Source of the DNA: Uloborus plumipes
Lineage: Eukaryota; Arthropoda; Arachnida; Araneae; Uloboridae
Direction of reading: 5' to 3'
DNA: 64,000 nucleotides
Assembly: GCA_038373865.1 (NCBI GenBank)
Contig: JAXGGA010001054.1
Span: 107,626-171,625, forward strand
Below, piece by piece: positions 27,428 to 39,404 of this stretch. Positions within the stretch are counted from its first letter, which is position 1; each line of letters starts with the position of its first letter. A program made the position numbers and the translations under genes. The notes beneath the pieces were generated by a model. It was given only the letters and a program-made list of their open reading frames with translations. It did no database searches and was not told the origin of the DNA.

Positions 27428-29159
27428 AAACAAGAAGTTCTGTCAAGAACTAAACGAGCCTACTTTCCCGTACATCGACATCGGCATTCTAGCATCTGAT
27501 CATTATTCTCTTGATTATCTGAGACTGAAAATTATGTCAAACATACCTTTTTAGCACTTAAAGCTGATTTCTAAAAGCAAAATATACCCCTCTCATCAGA
27601 TGAAATAAACACGTAAAAAGTAAATAAACGAATAAATAAAGTTTTGTCGCGCCTTTTAAAGAATAACTGTTACAGTTCTTCCGTAGAAAAAATCCTCAAT
27701 CGTTTTCAAAAATAAATAAATAAATAAAAGTACAAAGAGCATCAAAACACATTTTATCAAACAAAGAAAAAAAAAAGAAAAAAAACTCGTCCGTTAACAA
27801 AATGTTTCAAATTTCACTTTTAATCCGTTGCCAGTTATTACATATAAATAAAGATTAAAATGCCCTCGTGAATGAAAAATTTTTGTTATGAAAAAAATCG
27901 TCTGCCAAAAGAAAAAATAATAGCAATAATAAATAAAATAAAACAAATGAATCAATAAACAAAAAATCGTCTGCACAGTCGGTCATTTTTTTCTGAGCCT
28001 GCATTTCCGCCATACTTACGGAGTCGGAGTCGGAATCAGAGTCCTCACAGAAGATTATTCAGAAAAGTACTTTACAAACATTATTTATCAAAACCATTTT
28101 CTTACAAAGTTAGTTTGAAAGAAATCCGACTTTAAGTTCAGGATCAACATTCAACTTAAATTCCCCGTAGGTGCTAATGTTAAATTTTTTTTCTGAACGG
28201 TTCAATATTGAACGAAAAATGGTTCAAATCAAAAAGCGAAGTATGGGAATGAGCCTCTCCGAGATCTTTCAAACAAAAAAAAAGTTAAATTCCATTCGGA
28301 CGAGTTCACTCAAATGTTATTAGGTGGGGAAAGGTTACTTGAACGGCTCAATGTTGAACGAAAAAGTGTTCAAATTGAAAATTTAAATACGGTAATGAAG
28401 TATCCTTGCTGAGATCCTTCAAACAAAAAAAAAAAAAGTTTATTTAAATCGGACTGTTCACTCAAAAGTTATTAGGAGTGACAGCTTGCTTGAACGGTTC
28501 AATGTTGAACGAAAAAATGTTCAAATTGAAAATTTAAATACGGTAATGAAGTATCCTTGCTGAGATCCTTGGAACAAAAAAAAAGTTTATTTAAATCGGA
28601 CTATTAACTCAAAAGTTCTTAGGGGTGACAGCTTGCTTGAGCGGTTCAATGTTGAACGAAAAACTGTTCAAATCGGAAATGTAAATACGGGAATGAAGTA
28701 TCCTTGATAAGATCTTTCGAACAAAAAAAAGTTTGTTCAAATCGGACTGTTCACTCAAAAGGGACAGGTTGTTTGAACGGTTCAAAGTTGAACCAAAAAT
28801 TGTCCAAATCGAAAAATCAAATATGGGAATGAGCTGTACTCGCCGAGATCTTTCCAACAAAAAAAAAGTTTGTCAAAATCGGAATGTTCATTCAAAAGTT
28901 ATTAGGGGGGGGGGCAGACAGACCGACCGACCGACCGACCGACACAAATTCCCATCTCAATACCTACTTTCAAATTTTTAATTTTTCGATATTCATTTTA
29001 CCTTTTTATTTCTTTTTGGATTTTTTTTCGGACTTAACGATATTTTTTTAACTTAGCGATATTTTTTTCGGACTTGGCGATATTTTTTAGACACATTAAG
29101 CCACTATTAATACTTTTTTCGTCTTTCTTTTATTTTTTACGGGAAAGTAGGCTAAAAAA
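27428..29159 (-). mobile_element. family-A repeat copy 2 (inverted)
   Basis: Reverse-orientation copy of the 6667-8203 element. It starts AAGAAGTTCTGTCAAGAACT followed by GAGCCTACTTTCCCGTACAT and ends TACGGGAAAGTAGGCTAAAA. It carries about five ~147-bp tandem units (28195-28915) and a (GACC)n tract at 28918-28942. A block at 28010-28050 has GGAGTCGGAGTCGG, matching copy 1. No transposase. It is the longest copy because it has one more tandem unit. Confidence 0.6.
28195..28915. repeat. tandem ~147-bp repeats inside family-A copy 2
   Basis: About five units are recognised by the inverted blocks GTTATTAGG, TTGAACGGTTCAATGTTGAA and GAGATC(C/T)TT. One unit, near 28757, is shortened. Confidence 0.7.
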
Positions 29160-29588
29160 GAACTTGTTTTGGTGCGGAATCTCAATTTATTTTACTTTGA
29201 CCGCCGTCACAAAAGCAACATTTTTATAGTCTATTATTCCCCAACTGGGAGCGATCGCCTGCAAAAGAGAGATTTGGCTTCTCAAGCAGACGAAATTATT
29301 GTGTGGCGATAGGAGGGCAATGAGCATTCAAAAGATTAAATGATAGTAATAAAAAGATAGCGAATATTGAAATTGAAAACGTATAAGAAACCGATTAATC
29401 AGTTAGTCAATCAGAAAATAAAAAAAGAAACAAGTTAGAGTTTATTAAATTTCTCCTCACACCTCGGTTGAACCTCAAAATTTCGTCATTCATTGTCAAA
29501 TTTATAAATTTTCAAATTTTCATTTTTTAAAAAGTTATTTTATTTAATTATTTATTTATTTATTTTAATTCAAGTGTCGGTTTAGAAC

Positions 29589-30358
29589 CAGGGCTGCGGA
29601 GTCGGAGTCTGAGTCGAAGAGTCGGAGTCGGACTGATTTTGGACCAAAGGAGTCGACGTCGGAGTCGCTGAAAAATATGTCGACTCCGACTCCGACCACC
29701 TCCGATTTGGATGAAATTTTATGGAGGTGAAAACATATCTTTGAAACTAACAAATACAAATTTTCAGCGTTCAATATCCAAATCCTAAGCATCTAGGATC
29801 ATTAAAAAGGGCTTCAAAATGGCGGGTCTGCTTTGTAAAACGAATTGCTATGTTTGGGCTTATTCAAGTGAATAAAAAATATTTGCAGCAAAAATGCAAT
29901 GTGTTAATATAAAGTCTAGCTATTTAACAAGAAAAGGATTAGTTTTGTACGGAGTCAAATGACAAGAGCGGCACTTGTCTTTTGCTCTGGAGAAAATGGA
30001 CTTTCTGGAAGGTCACAGTGACCTCCGAGAATTGAGGTAAATGTGGTGAAATTACCTGCGAGAATTCTTGAGAAAATTGAACTTTTTGAGAGGTCACAAT
30101 GACCTCCCATGACCTCCAACTAGCATACCCCAGCTTGCTACACCCGCCCCCCCTAAAGTGAGTCCTGGCTACGACCATAAATAAAAATGAAACTTTTTAA
30201 AATGGACTTACTATTTCAACCTTTGCTTAGGGTTTTTCCCTCTTCACTTTTGGGTAAGAAAATACATACTAAAAAAAAGCAGGAGTCGGAGTCAGAAGTT
30301 TTAAAATCCCGTAGTCGGAGTCGGAGTCGACCATTTTTCTTCCGACTCCGCAGCCCTG
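29589..30358. mobile_element. 770-bp hAT MITE with perfect 8-bp TSD
   Basis: TTTAGAAC is duplicated at 29581-29588 and 30359-30366. The TIRs are CAGGGCTGCGGAGTCGGAGT and its invert ending CTCCGCAGCCCTG. The subterminal regions repeat GGAGTCGGAGTC, as expected for hAT transposase-binding arrays. The interior has no intact transposase. GTCACAGTGACCTCCGAGAA and GTCACAATGACCTCCCATGA repeat imperfectly at about 30013 and 30094. Confidence 0.85.
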
Positions 30359-30366
30359 TTTAGAAC

Positions 30367-31294
30367 TCTCTGAGACTAAAATTCAGAAAAGAAAAATAAA
30401 TTTCATATATTTTTTTTAATTTCAAATTTAAATACCTAACAGTTCATTTTGGAAAAGAAAGGAGGGGAAGCGCATAAAAGCTATTTTTATACATTAATTT
30501 ATTTTAAAATTTATTACTGATCACATAAAATTGATTTATAATTTCCATTCTATTTCAAATAAAAACTAACCATTAATATTTTCACTAACATCGACGTTCA
30601 CCTGTACCAACATGTCTTTTTTCCTTATTTTTTCAAAGAATGAAGGGCGATGGGGGTGGGGAGTGATAGGTGTCACTTAACCTTTTCGGGGAGACGATGG
30701 GCTGAAAAAGGTTACGAGCCACTTACTACTTAAATTCAAATGCACTAAAATAACGCTAATAGTTTTTGTTGCATCATTAGCAAATACAAAATTTTATTAT
30801 GTAAACTACAACTTCATTGATCCTAACTAACTGGAACTAAAGGTTATCCAGATAAACAAAATCCGGAAAATATTAGATTTTAGAGACAAATTCTTAAGTA
30901 ATCAGAACTTTTTTTTGCAGAAAAAACCCAATGCTTTAATTAAAAACCCCATTAGATTTTTCGAGCTACTACTTCATCATTTATAGTTTACTTGCAACGA
31001 TGTCAAACTTAAACTCCTTGATGGATCATCTTTAGTTGCACGAGCTCTGCAGGAGTTGTTCATATAATCAAAATAAAAACATGATGTTTATAGTTCAGTT
31101 ATAGTTAATTAAAATTATTATTAATGTCAGTACAAATTTTTCAAACACTCTACAAATATGATCCGGATCAGCTGGAGTTCCAGATAAAAGGGGGCCTTAT
31201 AAACAAGGTTCAACTGTACTACTTTTACAGTGATAGGATGTGAAAACTGCCTTTTAATTACAACTTCGAACCTACACTTTTCGATGAAATTTCA
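30367..31294. other. intergenic DNA with a pogo-like fragment at its right edge
   Basis: AT-rich, with no ORF. Around 31204-31219 a pogo/Tigger-like right end (GGTTCAACTGTA) is visible. About 370 bp upstream, GGTTATCCAGATAAACAAA recalls the same class. A complete element is not demonstrable. Confidence 0.35.
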
Positions 31295-31296
31295 GT

Positions 31297-32588
31297 ACCG
31301 TAAAATGGGGTGTATAGGAACAGCGGGGTCAATCGGAACAAAACTTCCCAACCGTACAAAGAAATTCTTCATAAATATACTATTGGGTATTTTTCGCCAT
31401 GAATTTTTTTTTTTAGAAAGGTAAGATCATAGGAAGTAGGAAAAAAATACTTTTGTCAATCTGGCAACGCTACTGGTTTCTAAAGAGGGCTGCACGTTGA
31501 ATGCTAGAAAATATCACATTTTCATAGACTGCAAAACTTCATATGCAAGAACAAACCTTCTTATATTTAAAAACTATGAGTAGTATGTTTCAATTATACA
31601 TGTATCTGAACAACAGAATACCACATTAGAATTTACATTTTTTATAAATTGTGTCATAAAAGTGAAGAATTCTGAAAAATGCCATGGGAAAAAAATTTGC
31701 GGGGTGAATCGGAACACTTAGTTCTGTTGTTCCAATTCAAACTTATTTGAAGGAAATTGTTTGAAAAATCAAGATTCTAACCCCAATTCTTCTAATCAAG
31801 ACAGGGACAAGGATTTATTTCTGTTTATCCCTTCTCGTGAGCAACTAGATCTTAGAATGACAAAAGTTACAGATTTCAAAAGATTTTTTCTCCAGGAGAC
31901 TTTTTTTTACTTAAAATAAAAGGGAGAAAGTCACATAGACTTTATGTAGTAAACGTCCAGCACACAGACAGTGATGAATAAGCGAAAAAATCTTTCAGGA
32001 CAATCCCCGAAACCTAGAAATTTCAAAAAACTAAAGAAAAGGCAGAGTTCATCCCAGGAGATGTTATGAAAAAACTTAAGCCAAGTCACAATTGCTAGTT
32101 TTAAGGACAAGTACATATTTGTGGACGACATGAGTGACTTCCATTCATGTTAAATCTTTGCATTTCAATTCAAAAGCTTTTCTTAAAATTACTTTTCATT
32201 TTTCATAAGTTCAAAATTATTTTGAATTTTCACAAATTATAAACGTTTACTGGTACTGAAATTATACATTTATTTGACAGTAATTATCTGTTCTTATTCT
32301 CCCCCATCAATATTACTCATGTTTGTGAGACCTATTACAGATTAAATTGAAAAAAATAAAAATTTTAACAAGTGTTCCGATTGACCCCTATCAGCGGGGT
32401 GATTCGGAACACCCATAATTTGCTATATATTTTAATAATAATTGCTCAAAATCTTTTGTCTTTGCTTGGAATATCAAAAGTAAAGCAAGACCGAAGTTTT
32501 TACCCAAAAAATCAAATTAAAAAAAATCTTTTAACTGCTTTTTTTACAATCAAAGCTGAAAAGTGTTCCGATTAACCCCATTTTACGG
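31297..32588. mobile_element. TIR element, CCGTAAAATGGGG ends
   Basis: TA at 31295-31296 and 32589-32590 flanks a perfect inverted end, CCGTAAAATGGGG and CCCCATTTTACGG. Just inside both ends lie GGGGT.AATCGGAACA-type motifs. One also occurs internally near 31700 (GGGGTGAATCGGAACA) and one near 32396. These are probably subterminal binding repeats. The longest internal frames are 64-67 codons, so it is non-autonomous. Confidence 0.65.
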
Positions 32589-32591
32589 TAC

Positions 32592-33060
32592 ACACTTATG
32601 CATCAAAAAGTTGCCTCCTCCGAATATATAATCCATTTAAAGATAATCAAGGTTTTTTTTTTGCAATTTTAACTCAGCATATAGCTTGTTGAATTTTTAT
32701 TGTTCGCCCTACTTCTTTTCAACTTCATCAGAATATGCTCTTTGCACATGAACTATTCAGAAAGCTATAGGGCTCCCCCACTTTGTTTGTTTGTAATTGA
32801 GCCTTGGTTAATATCAATATATGTGTCATCTATTGTTTCAGTGGTGTAATTCCAGAAACTAAAAACATGTTTTTTTTTTTTTTTTGCTGAATGGTATCAC
32901 ACAAAAAATGTAATATTTTTAAATTTGTATTTTGAACGAAATTACACACATTTAGTTTCTACAGGTCCGTAAAAAATTAGTAACGGTCGGCAATTTGGGG
33001 TGCGCTGCTTCACTTTTCCTACTGTACAATAATGTAGTGTAAAATCCAACTTTCATAGTA
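32592..33060. other. intergenic DNA, nothing recognised
   Basis: AT-rich sequence with a poly-T run near 32871-32885 and no supported feature. Confidence 0.45.
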
Positions 33061-33061
33061 G

Positions 33062-33238
33062 ACAAATGCCATAAAGACCCGTTTATATTGTAGCCCAATC
33101 ATCCACAGCACAATAACACAGTCACGCGAGGAAAGGAAAGGAGAGAGAAATTACATTCACGTTCAAGCTGGGGTTCGAACTCGAGACCGCCCTGTTCTAC
33201 CCAAACTTCTCTGACCACTAGACAAGGTGACCGGCGCC
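33062..33238 (-). repeat. tRNA-derived SINE
   Basis: Read on the minus strand, the head carries an A-box-like segment (TCTAGTGGTCAGAG, about 33212-33226). The B-box GAGTTCGAACCCC follows about 45 bp downstream. The spacing and boxes match a tRNA-type RNA polymerase III promoter, but the fold is degenerate and a unique body follows. That makes it a SINE rather than a tRNA gene. It resembles the copy at 37884-38143. Confidence 0.6.
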
Positions 33239-36200
33239 AGCGTTATAGTGAACAACACATATATTAAACTCATTTAAAGGCCAAATTCCGCAACGTTTGC
33301 TTTTCAAAAGAAATTTATGGAGGATGGCTAATGTCCAACATACTAGAACTCGCTCAGTTTATCTCTTCCTTTTATTATTAAGTTTCATTTAAATTCATCC
33401 GCATAACGGATCTCAGAGAAGAATGGTTGCACTATTATTCTAAGAAATTCGAATTGTTACGTTTTGCCAGTCTGTATATACTATATGTAAAAAAAGTATC
33501 TAGACACTTTCATTGTTCGACTTTGAAGTGAAACTTTTGTGCATACCCTCCCCTCTTCTTTCTTATTAATGCCCGTTGGTATGTTTATTGTTTCTGATGA
33601 TGGTTCTAATTGGTTACTCAGAAATATCGATGTAAATACAATGATGTAACTACTAAGATAGTATGTAAACTTCGTTCTTAAAAGATCCTACTTAGTACCT
33701 TGTAATTAGATCAAGTAAGTTAGATTGCAGTTGACATTAAAACATTTACAGGATGGTATCAAAATAGACAAAACATTTTTCCAAAAGTGTTCAAGATAAA
33801 TATATACATTTCAAAGTTTAGTATACATTTAAATCTATTTTCAAAATAAAAATTATTTATGCCGAACATTGTTGTATTCTGACTTCATCGCACAATGAGA
33901 CACCGATACTTAAAAAAAAAAAAGTAATTTTCTTGGCATTTAATCTTATCCTGTTAAGTACTCACAAGTGAAAGAAAGTTTACAAACCTCAAAGGGGAGG
34001 AAATCAGAAATAGAGGGGGTCGGGATCAATTTTCTTTCCCCATCTCAGCTCCCTTTGTGAGGGTTGAAAATAATTTCGTATCAGGAGATCCCCGAAATCG
34101 GAAGAAACACCACCTCCTCAATAAAACACCAATATGCCGCGATTCTCTTTCTTCATTACCATTCTAGTCAGGGAGCATCGGCGAAAACGCAAAAATTTAT
34201 AGATTTCTGAACTTGATTTATACACAAGCCCGAGCAGAAGAAAAAGGGAAAAAAGTGCCCAGAAAAAGCAACACGAAGAACCGGGCAAAGAGCTATATAT
34301 TTTGATCATTGTCACAGATCAGAGCTCTTTTCCCAAAAACAAACATGCTTGGAAATTGTGAAAAGCTATTTCTTTTTCCCTTACAACTACGAATGTTTTG
34401 CACAACTACAGGGGCATGCGTGTGTATATGTATGCATAGCATAACGAAAGGTTTGGGATTTTTTTTTATCATTTGTTTATCCTGCTGTTCTGTTTGTTTT
34501 CTTTGCATTTTATTCTTTCCTTATTCGTCAGGAGAAGACGAATATATAATATACAGAGAGGCCGGGGGGAGGGGAGAGGGTTCGCTCTTTGAAGCATGTC
34601 GACCAATCGATCTCCTGTTATTCGTATGCCCCAGTGCTATTTTAAAATGTTTCACTTTTAGAAAGGGTTAGAGTGGGCCGATTCCAAATTGAGAATTGCA
34701 CGAAATTTGGAAACTGTCCATGGATCATGTGTTAAGCAGAGGCATCTTATGTAATCTATGCTAATGACCCTTAGCCAACAGGCGCAGCCAAACCTGATAG
34801 TGTAGTATATTTCTCACATACCGGCAGTAATTATACAATAGGCATATATATATAAGATGGTTTCATAATGTCACTTAACCCGACTCCAACATGTAAACAA
34901 CTTTTTGTTGTCAGAATACTATACAGACATAATGCGTCAAAAGTGCTAAATGTTAGACACGCCAGTGGCACCGTGCATAATCAAGCTGTTCGATGACTAA
35001 CATAACCTTTCTGCCCATCAGCTTGGTGCTACTTATATTTAACATAATGGTATTTTTAGCATGGCACTGAATGTCCCTTTTTTATGTTTTCAACGTGTTA
35101 GAAATAGCAATACATAACTTGACACGGTTTAAAAAAACCCACAGCTAACGTAAAATTTAATTTAGTATAACCTCCTGCAAAAAATAAGAAATAGGTTTGA
35201 TACGCTTTAGAGATTAAACATCTAGATCACGTGGGACTGCATGCATTTGACTGGTAATTTACGTATCACGAAAGAAAATTAGTCCGTTTTAGAATAAACG
35301 GATTATGGACAATTGGACATAAAAGGTTGACAATGAGTTTCCATCCCCAGGTTCTGAAGTTTTAAGCAATGATGATCGTAGGACGTGTAATCTTGAGCCC
35401 TCTTAATGTACATATTCATATCAACTCTCTAATTTATATAAATTAAATGTAACTCTCTCATCATTCCTTATAGTTGTATAATGTAGATTTTTGCTAGAAT
35501 TGATCGAAACACTCCCCCCCCCCGCAAAAAAAGGAGCAGAATGAAAGAGATAGACCAGCTAGCAAACACCATTAGTTTATTTCGGTGAATATTTGGTCTC
35601 TGGCAGTCATTACGTCATTATTTGACTATTTTTCCTAACGAGCATGATTCTCAAAACGGATCCATTCCGAATACGTGTAAAATAACAATTATATGAATTG
35701 CTAGTGTTTTTGGCTCAGAAAACGGAAAAGCGGAAACTCAAATCGATGCGAAATCCGTAGAAAGGCCTTCGACAAGGCTATTGAAATAGTGTCATTAGAT
35801 CTTGCTGCTGATTCAATGCATATTTTAAGCGAAATATCCTCCAACTGCAGTTTTGAATGAAAATGCATCCTTTCGTTACAGGTCTTCTGCATATTACACA
35901 GCAAGATACAAAGTTGGAAAAAATAAAGTGCGTGCTATAGAGTGCACGGGTAAGTTGGCCTACGTCATTGACCATATTTACCTTTGTACCACCATCTGCT
36001 ACCTCTGTCTGCTTGAACTATGCATTTATCTATTAATCTGCCCCCGACTATTTTCCTTCCTGTTTGTCTATTCTACAATGTTATTACTATTTGTATTTAT
36101 CTAGCTATCTATTTAAAGCTACATACGTATAAAAATCTATCTCTGCGCATAAATCCACAATAATTCTATTTGTCAAGCACATTACAGTAATAAGCGAATC

Positions 36201-37085
36201 TCTTCAGTATCCATTGAATAAAAACATTGTATCGAAAGTATTCGGGATATAAAACTGTTTTTAGCAAAATATTCTCATTTTTAAAAGCAAAGGAAGGGGA
36301 AAAAAATTAATGATCTCAAGAGAAATAAACGAAATCACTTTTTCTTAAAAGGAAACTTAGACTTTGTTTAAAGAGAGACGACTGTGCTGCGCGAAGAACC
36401 TTATTAAAAATAATGGGGAACTTGAAAGGAAAAAAGTGTTCTTATTAAGGATCTGTTTACGTGTGCTGAAGGTATGCGATGAGAATGAAGAATGTATAAC
36501 AGAAGCAGAACAAAGAGGAGCTCTTCTTTTGCGAAAATCACTCTATTGAACTTAAAATTAAAGACTGTCCAAGGAAAGACTGAAATAAGAATGATAAAGC
36601 TAAACAAATAGAGAAGTTTTTTGAAATAATAAAATCAGAGACCAGTGTTTTTGAGTTTTTTTGCTTTAATATTTGGTGAAGGAGTATTAAATATTGAAAA
36701 GAAAATGTTCGTGAAGTTAAAAAAAATATAGATTTTTATGTACGGTATATAGAATAAAAACTTAATTAGGTAAAATATATTTACTTTTAGATTAAAAGAA
36801 TGACATAAATATGCAAATCCTAGTAAAAAATATTATTATACGCATGTACGGATTATTGTTTTTACCTTAGCAGAACTAAAGGGTGTTTTCGTTCAATAAA
36901 TAAAAAAAATTGACGTTTACTCCGTCGTTTACATTTTAAAATATTTTGTTACAATGTATCTAAGTTTTAAATGAAACCGTTAGAGGCGCTAAAACTCCTG
37001 AATGATTCTGGTTGTTTTTTTTTTTTTTTTTGCTGAACAAGACAAAATTGCTAAATACTTAAAAGCTGAAGGAACTTGTTTATAG
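33239..37085. other. intergenic DNA, nothing recognised
   Basis: Several frames of 60-120 codons occur (for example 34309-34671, 36364-36549), but none shows a domain, and their composition is Cys/Phe/Leu-rich as expected by chance. An intron or UTR of an unseen gene cannot be excluded. Confidence 0.4.
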
Positions 37086-37090
37086 TCCAA

Positions 37091-37513
37091 CTAGCTCATA
37101 GCCCGGCGTTGCCCATGTACTTATTAATATAACATAGCAAATTATAATTTTTTAAACTAATTTCGTGCAAAAATGAAATAAGTGAGCCTTAAATTGATAA
37201 TTCATTGCTAATCGTAATCTTTGTTGGAAAATACTCATATTTAAATGTGTTAAATTTTATCAATATGTATGCTTAAAGGCTTCTATCTGTTCAAAATTGA
37301 TAGAAAATGGCCATTTTGAGACAAAAAATTCGAATTTTGAGTTATTTGGATTTTTTTTTTTTTTTTAATTTCAAAACCACGCCTATATGAATTCTATTGC
37401 ATCAAGGAACCTCTGTGCCAGGTTTGATGAAAATCTGACGAAAACTGGATTTGTACAAGGAACAAACGTACAAATATATATGCATACATCTATCATATAT
37501 GTATATAGATGAT
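37091..37513 (+). repeat. short retroelement-like repeat with CTAGC/CCCGGC head
   Basis: The head is CTAGCTCATAGCCCGGCGTTGCCC. The tail contains GCCAGGTTTGATGAAAATCTG and ends with TATATAGATGATA. The same head-tail grammar brackets 52831-54501, and partial versions occur at 46592 (head) and about 62550 (tail). This pattern recurs as a dispersed repeat in arthropods. I cannot say whether it belongs to a SINE, a non-LTR element or a DNA element. Confidence 0.45.
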
Positions 37514-37883
37514 ACAGGACTTGCAATATATTTATAAACTATTGTACTGATAAAGAAAATTCATTTTAAAAAAGCTACTTCAGATTTAAACATGATCCTT
37601 TTTTAAATAGCAGTTGGACAATTACTGGTTGAAGTCATTAATATATAAGATAAAACAAGAAAGATTTAAAGCACGAAGGGATTAAATAACACCCAGGGTT
37701 CAGGTGAGATTAGAATCCATGATTTTTGGCATTAAAAGCGAAATGTCTACCTCAGAGCCGCGAAGGACCCAAATAATATGTTTCATGAATATTAACATCT
37801 TTGAATCCGAACTGTGAACTGTAACTTTTTACAAAATATTCAGTATCCAAACAGTCTGTTGTAATCACAGAAGTCACTCAAGT

Positions 37884-38143
37884 ACCCAGGCCCGGATAGA
37901 TACATCTACTCGATTTAATGCATAGCTGGTACGGCTTCCATTTTTACGAGCACCATTAAGGTGGAAGTCCAATTTAGCTCAACGCGCATGCCATAATATA
38001 AAGGGCAGAACGCCATTCACAACACACATAGAAAGAACAAGGATTTGCGAGAGTGAAAGCCCATGCCCGAGCCGGGAATCGAACCCCGGACCACCCTCAT
38101 CCCAGTCACACGTCCCTGACCACTAAACAAGATGGTCGACCAA
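37884..38143 (-). repeat. tRNA-derived SINE
   Basis: On the minus strand the head is TTGTTTAGTGGTCAGGGAC (A box) with GGGGTTCGATTCCCGG (B box) about 40 bp later. The tRNA-like part is followed by a ~190-bp unrelated body. It is the same family as 33062-33238. The extended TTCGATTCCCGG arm is better preserved here. Confidence 0.7.
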
Positions 38144-39400
38144 ACATTCTGCAAGGTTAAAAGGACAAGTTGAGCGAACATTCGATATTCGGTTGAATAT
38201 CTTTTCTAGCTGTATGACTAATTGTCTTATTCTAGATTTATCTTTAATAATTTCAATAAGAAGTGATATTGATGAAGGAAAAAAAGTTAAATAAAACTTA
38301 ACATAAAGAAATTACTCTAAATATTTAAACCATAACATAAGTTTGAATACGATTTCTTTGCTTTACCGTGGTAATAGAAATATGACAAAAATGATTATTT
38401 GAAAATATTATGGAATAGAACCTAGAAAATAATTTTCCCCAATTAATTCTGGAATTCATCGCGTGATTTTTCCTTTGGTGAAATTTGAGGTTATTCAGGA
38501 AGGGCAGAAGCTTATGGTAAGGGATTGTGTTTAGCAAAATGGGTAGAACTACAGTCTTTATGAAGCCATTCAGTTGCTAATGAGAGCTATATCGTTGAAC
38601 GAATTGCATTGAGGTAATCGTCAAGGATCAGGGGAGAGCTCCATATTTCTGAGGTGTTCCCCTGTAAATCGGAATCTTCCAGGGAGTTACTCTGCAAATT
38701 GGAATCAATGAGAATAAGGAATACTGAAGCATTTTTAAGTTATACTGTTGTTTATAATTATACTTACAGAGCAAATGCGTACCGTTTCTCCTTCTTGCTA
38801 TAAAACATAATTTTAAAAGTAATAGGTAAAATTTCCCCAGAAACGCTTACAGTGTTTCCTTACTATCTGAACCGCGGTATAATCAACCACAATATTGTTG
38901 GCTTTAGTTTTCTGACCAGTACACTTTAAACCCGATTACAAATAAGACAAATCAGGATTAGTAAAGCATTGTCAAAGCAAAACTCATTCGCAAAACATCG
39001 TTATTTGTTTGTAGTTTTTCAAGCCGATTGCAGATACTGTCCGTCCGTGAAAACCGCTACTAGCACTCGCGAACCTTTCTACTTAGAAAAGCGGTAATGG
39101 GTTGTGAGTGAGAACTTCGAATTTTTCAATTCGAAACTTGCATTTGTGCTATCCTTTTGATATATTGAACTAAACTATGTGTTTGAAATTAGCATCGTTC
39201 TACGTTGTTTGATACGGCTCAAAATACTTCTTATTATTCTTTCCCTTATTGTTATCTTACCTATCACCCCTATTTTGGTAAGATCAGAGAAGAACTGACG
39301 CATGCGTAAATACGCGGAAGGTTTTACCAAAGAAAATCAGACAGTAGGTTCCACTGTGTGCAAACAATTGCAAGACACCTGCTGTGCTTTCTCTAAGTTA
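38144..39400. other. intergenic DNA, nothing recognised
   Basis: No supported ORF, RNA or repeat end. Confidence 0.45.
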
Positions 39401-39404
39401 TTAA

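Noticed and set aside
28195..28915. CRISPR array
   Set aside because: Units are ~147 bp, contiguous without spacers, and lie in a eukaryotic mobile repeat.
34309..34671. 120-codon plus-strand ORF
   Set aside because: Cys/Phe-rich, overlapped by opposite-strand frames, no motif; chance.
38050..38143. Functional tRNA gene (minus strand)
   Set aside because: A and B boxes are present but the cloverleaf is degenerate and the sequence continues into a SINE body shared with another copy.
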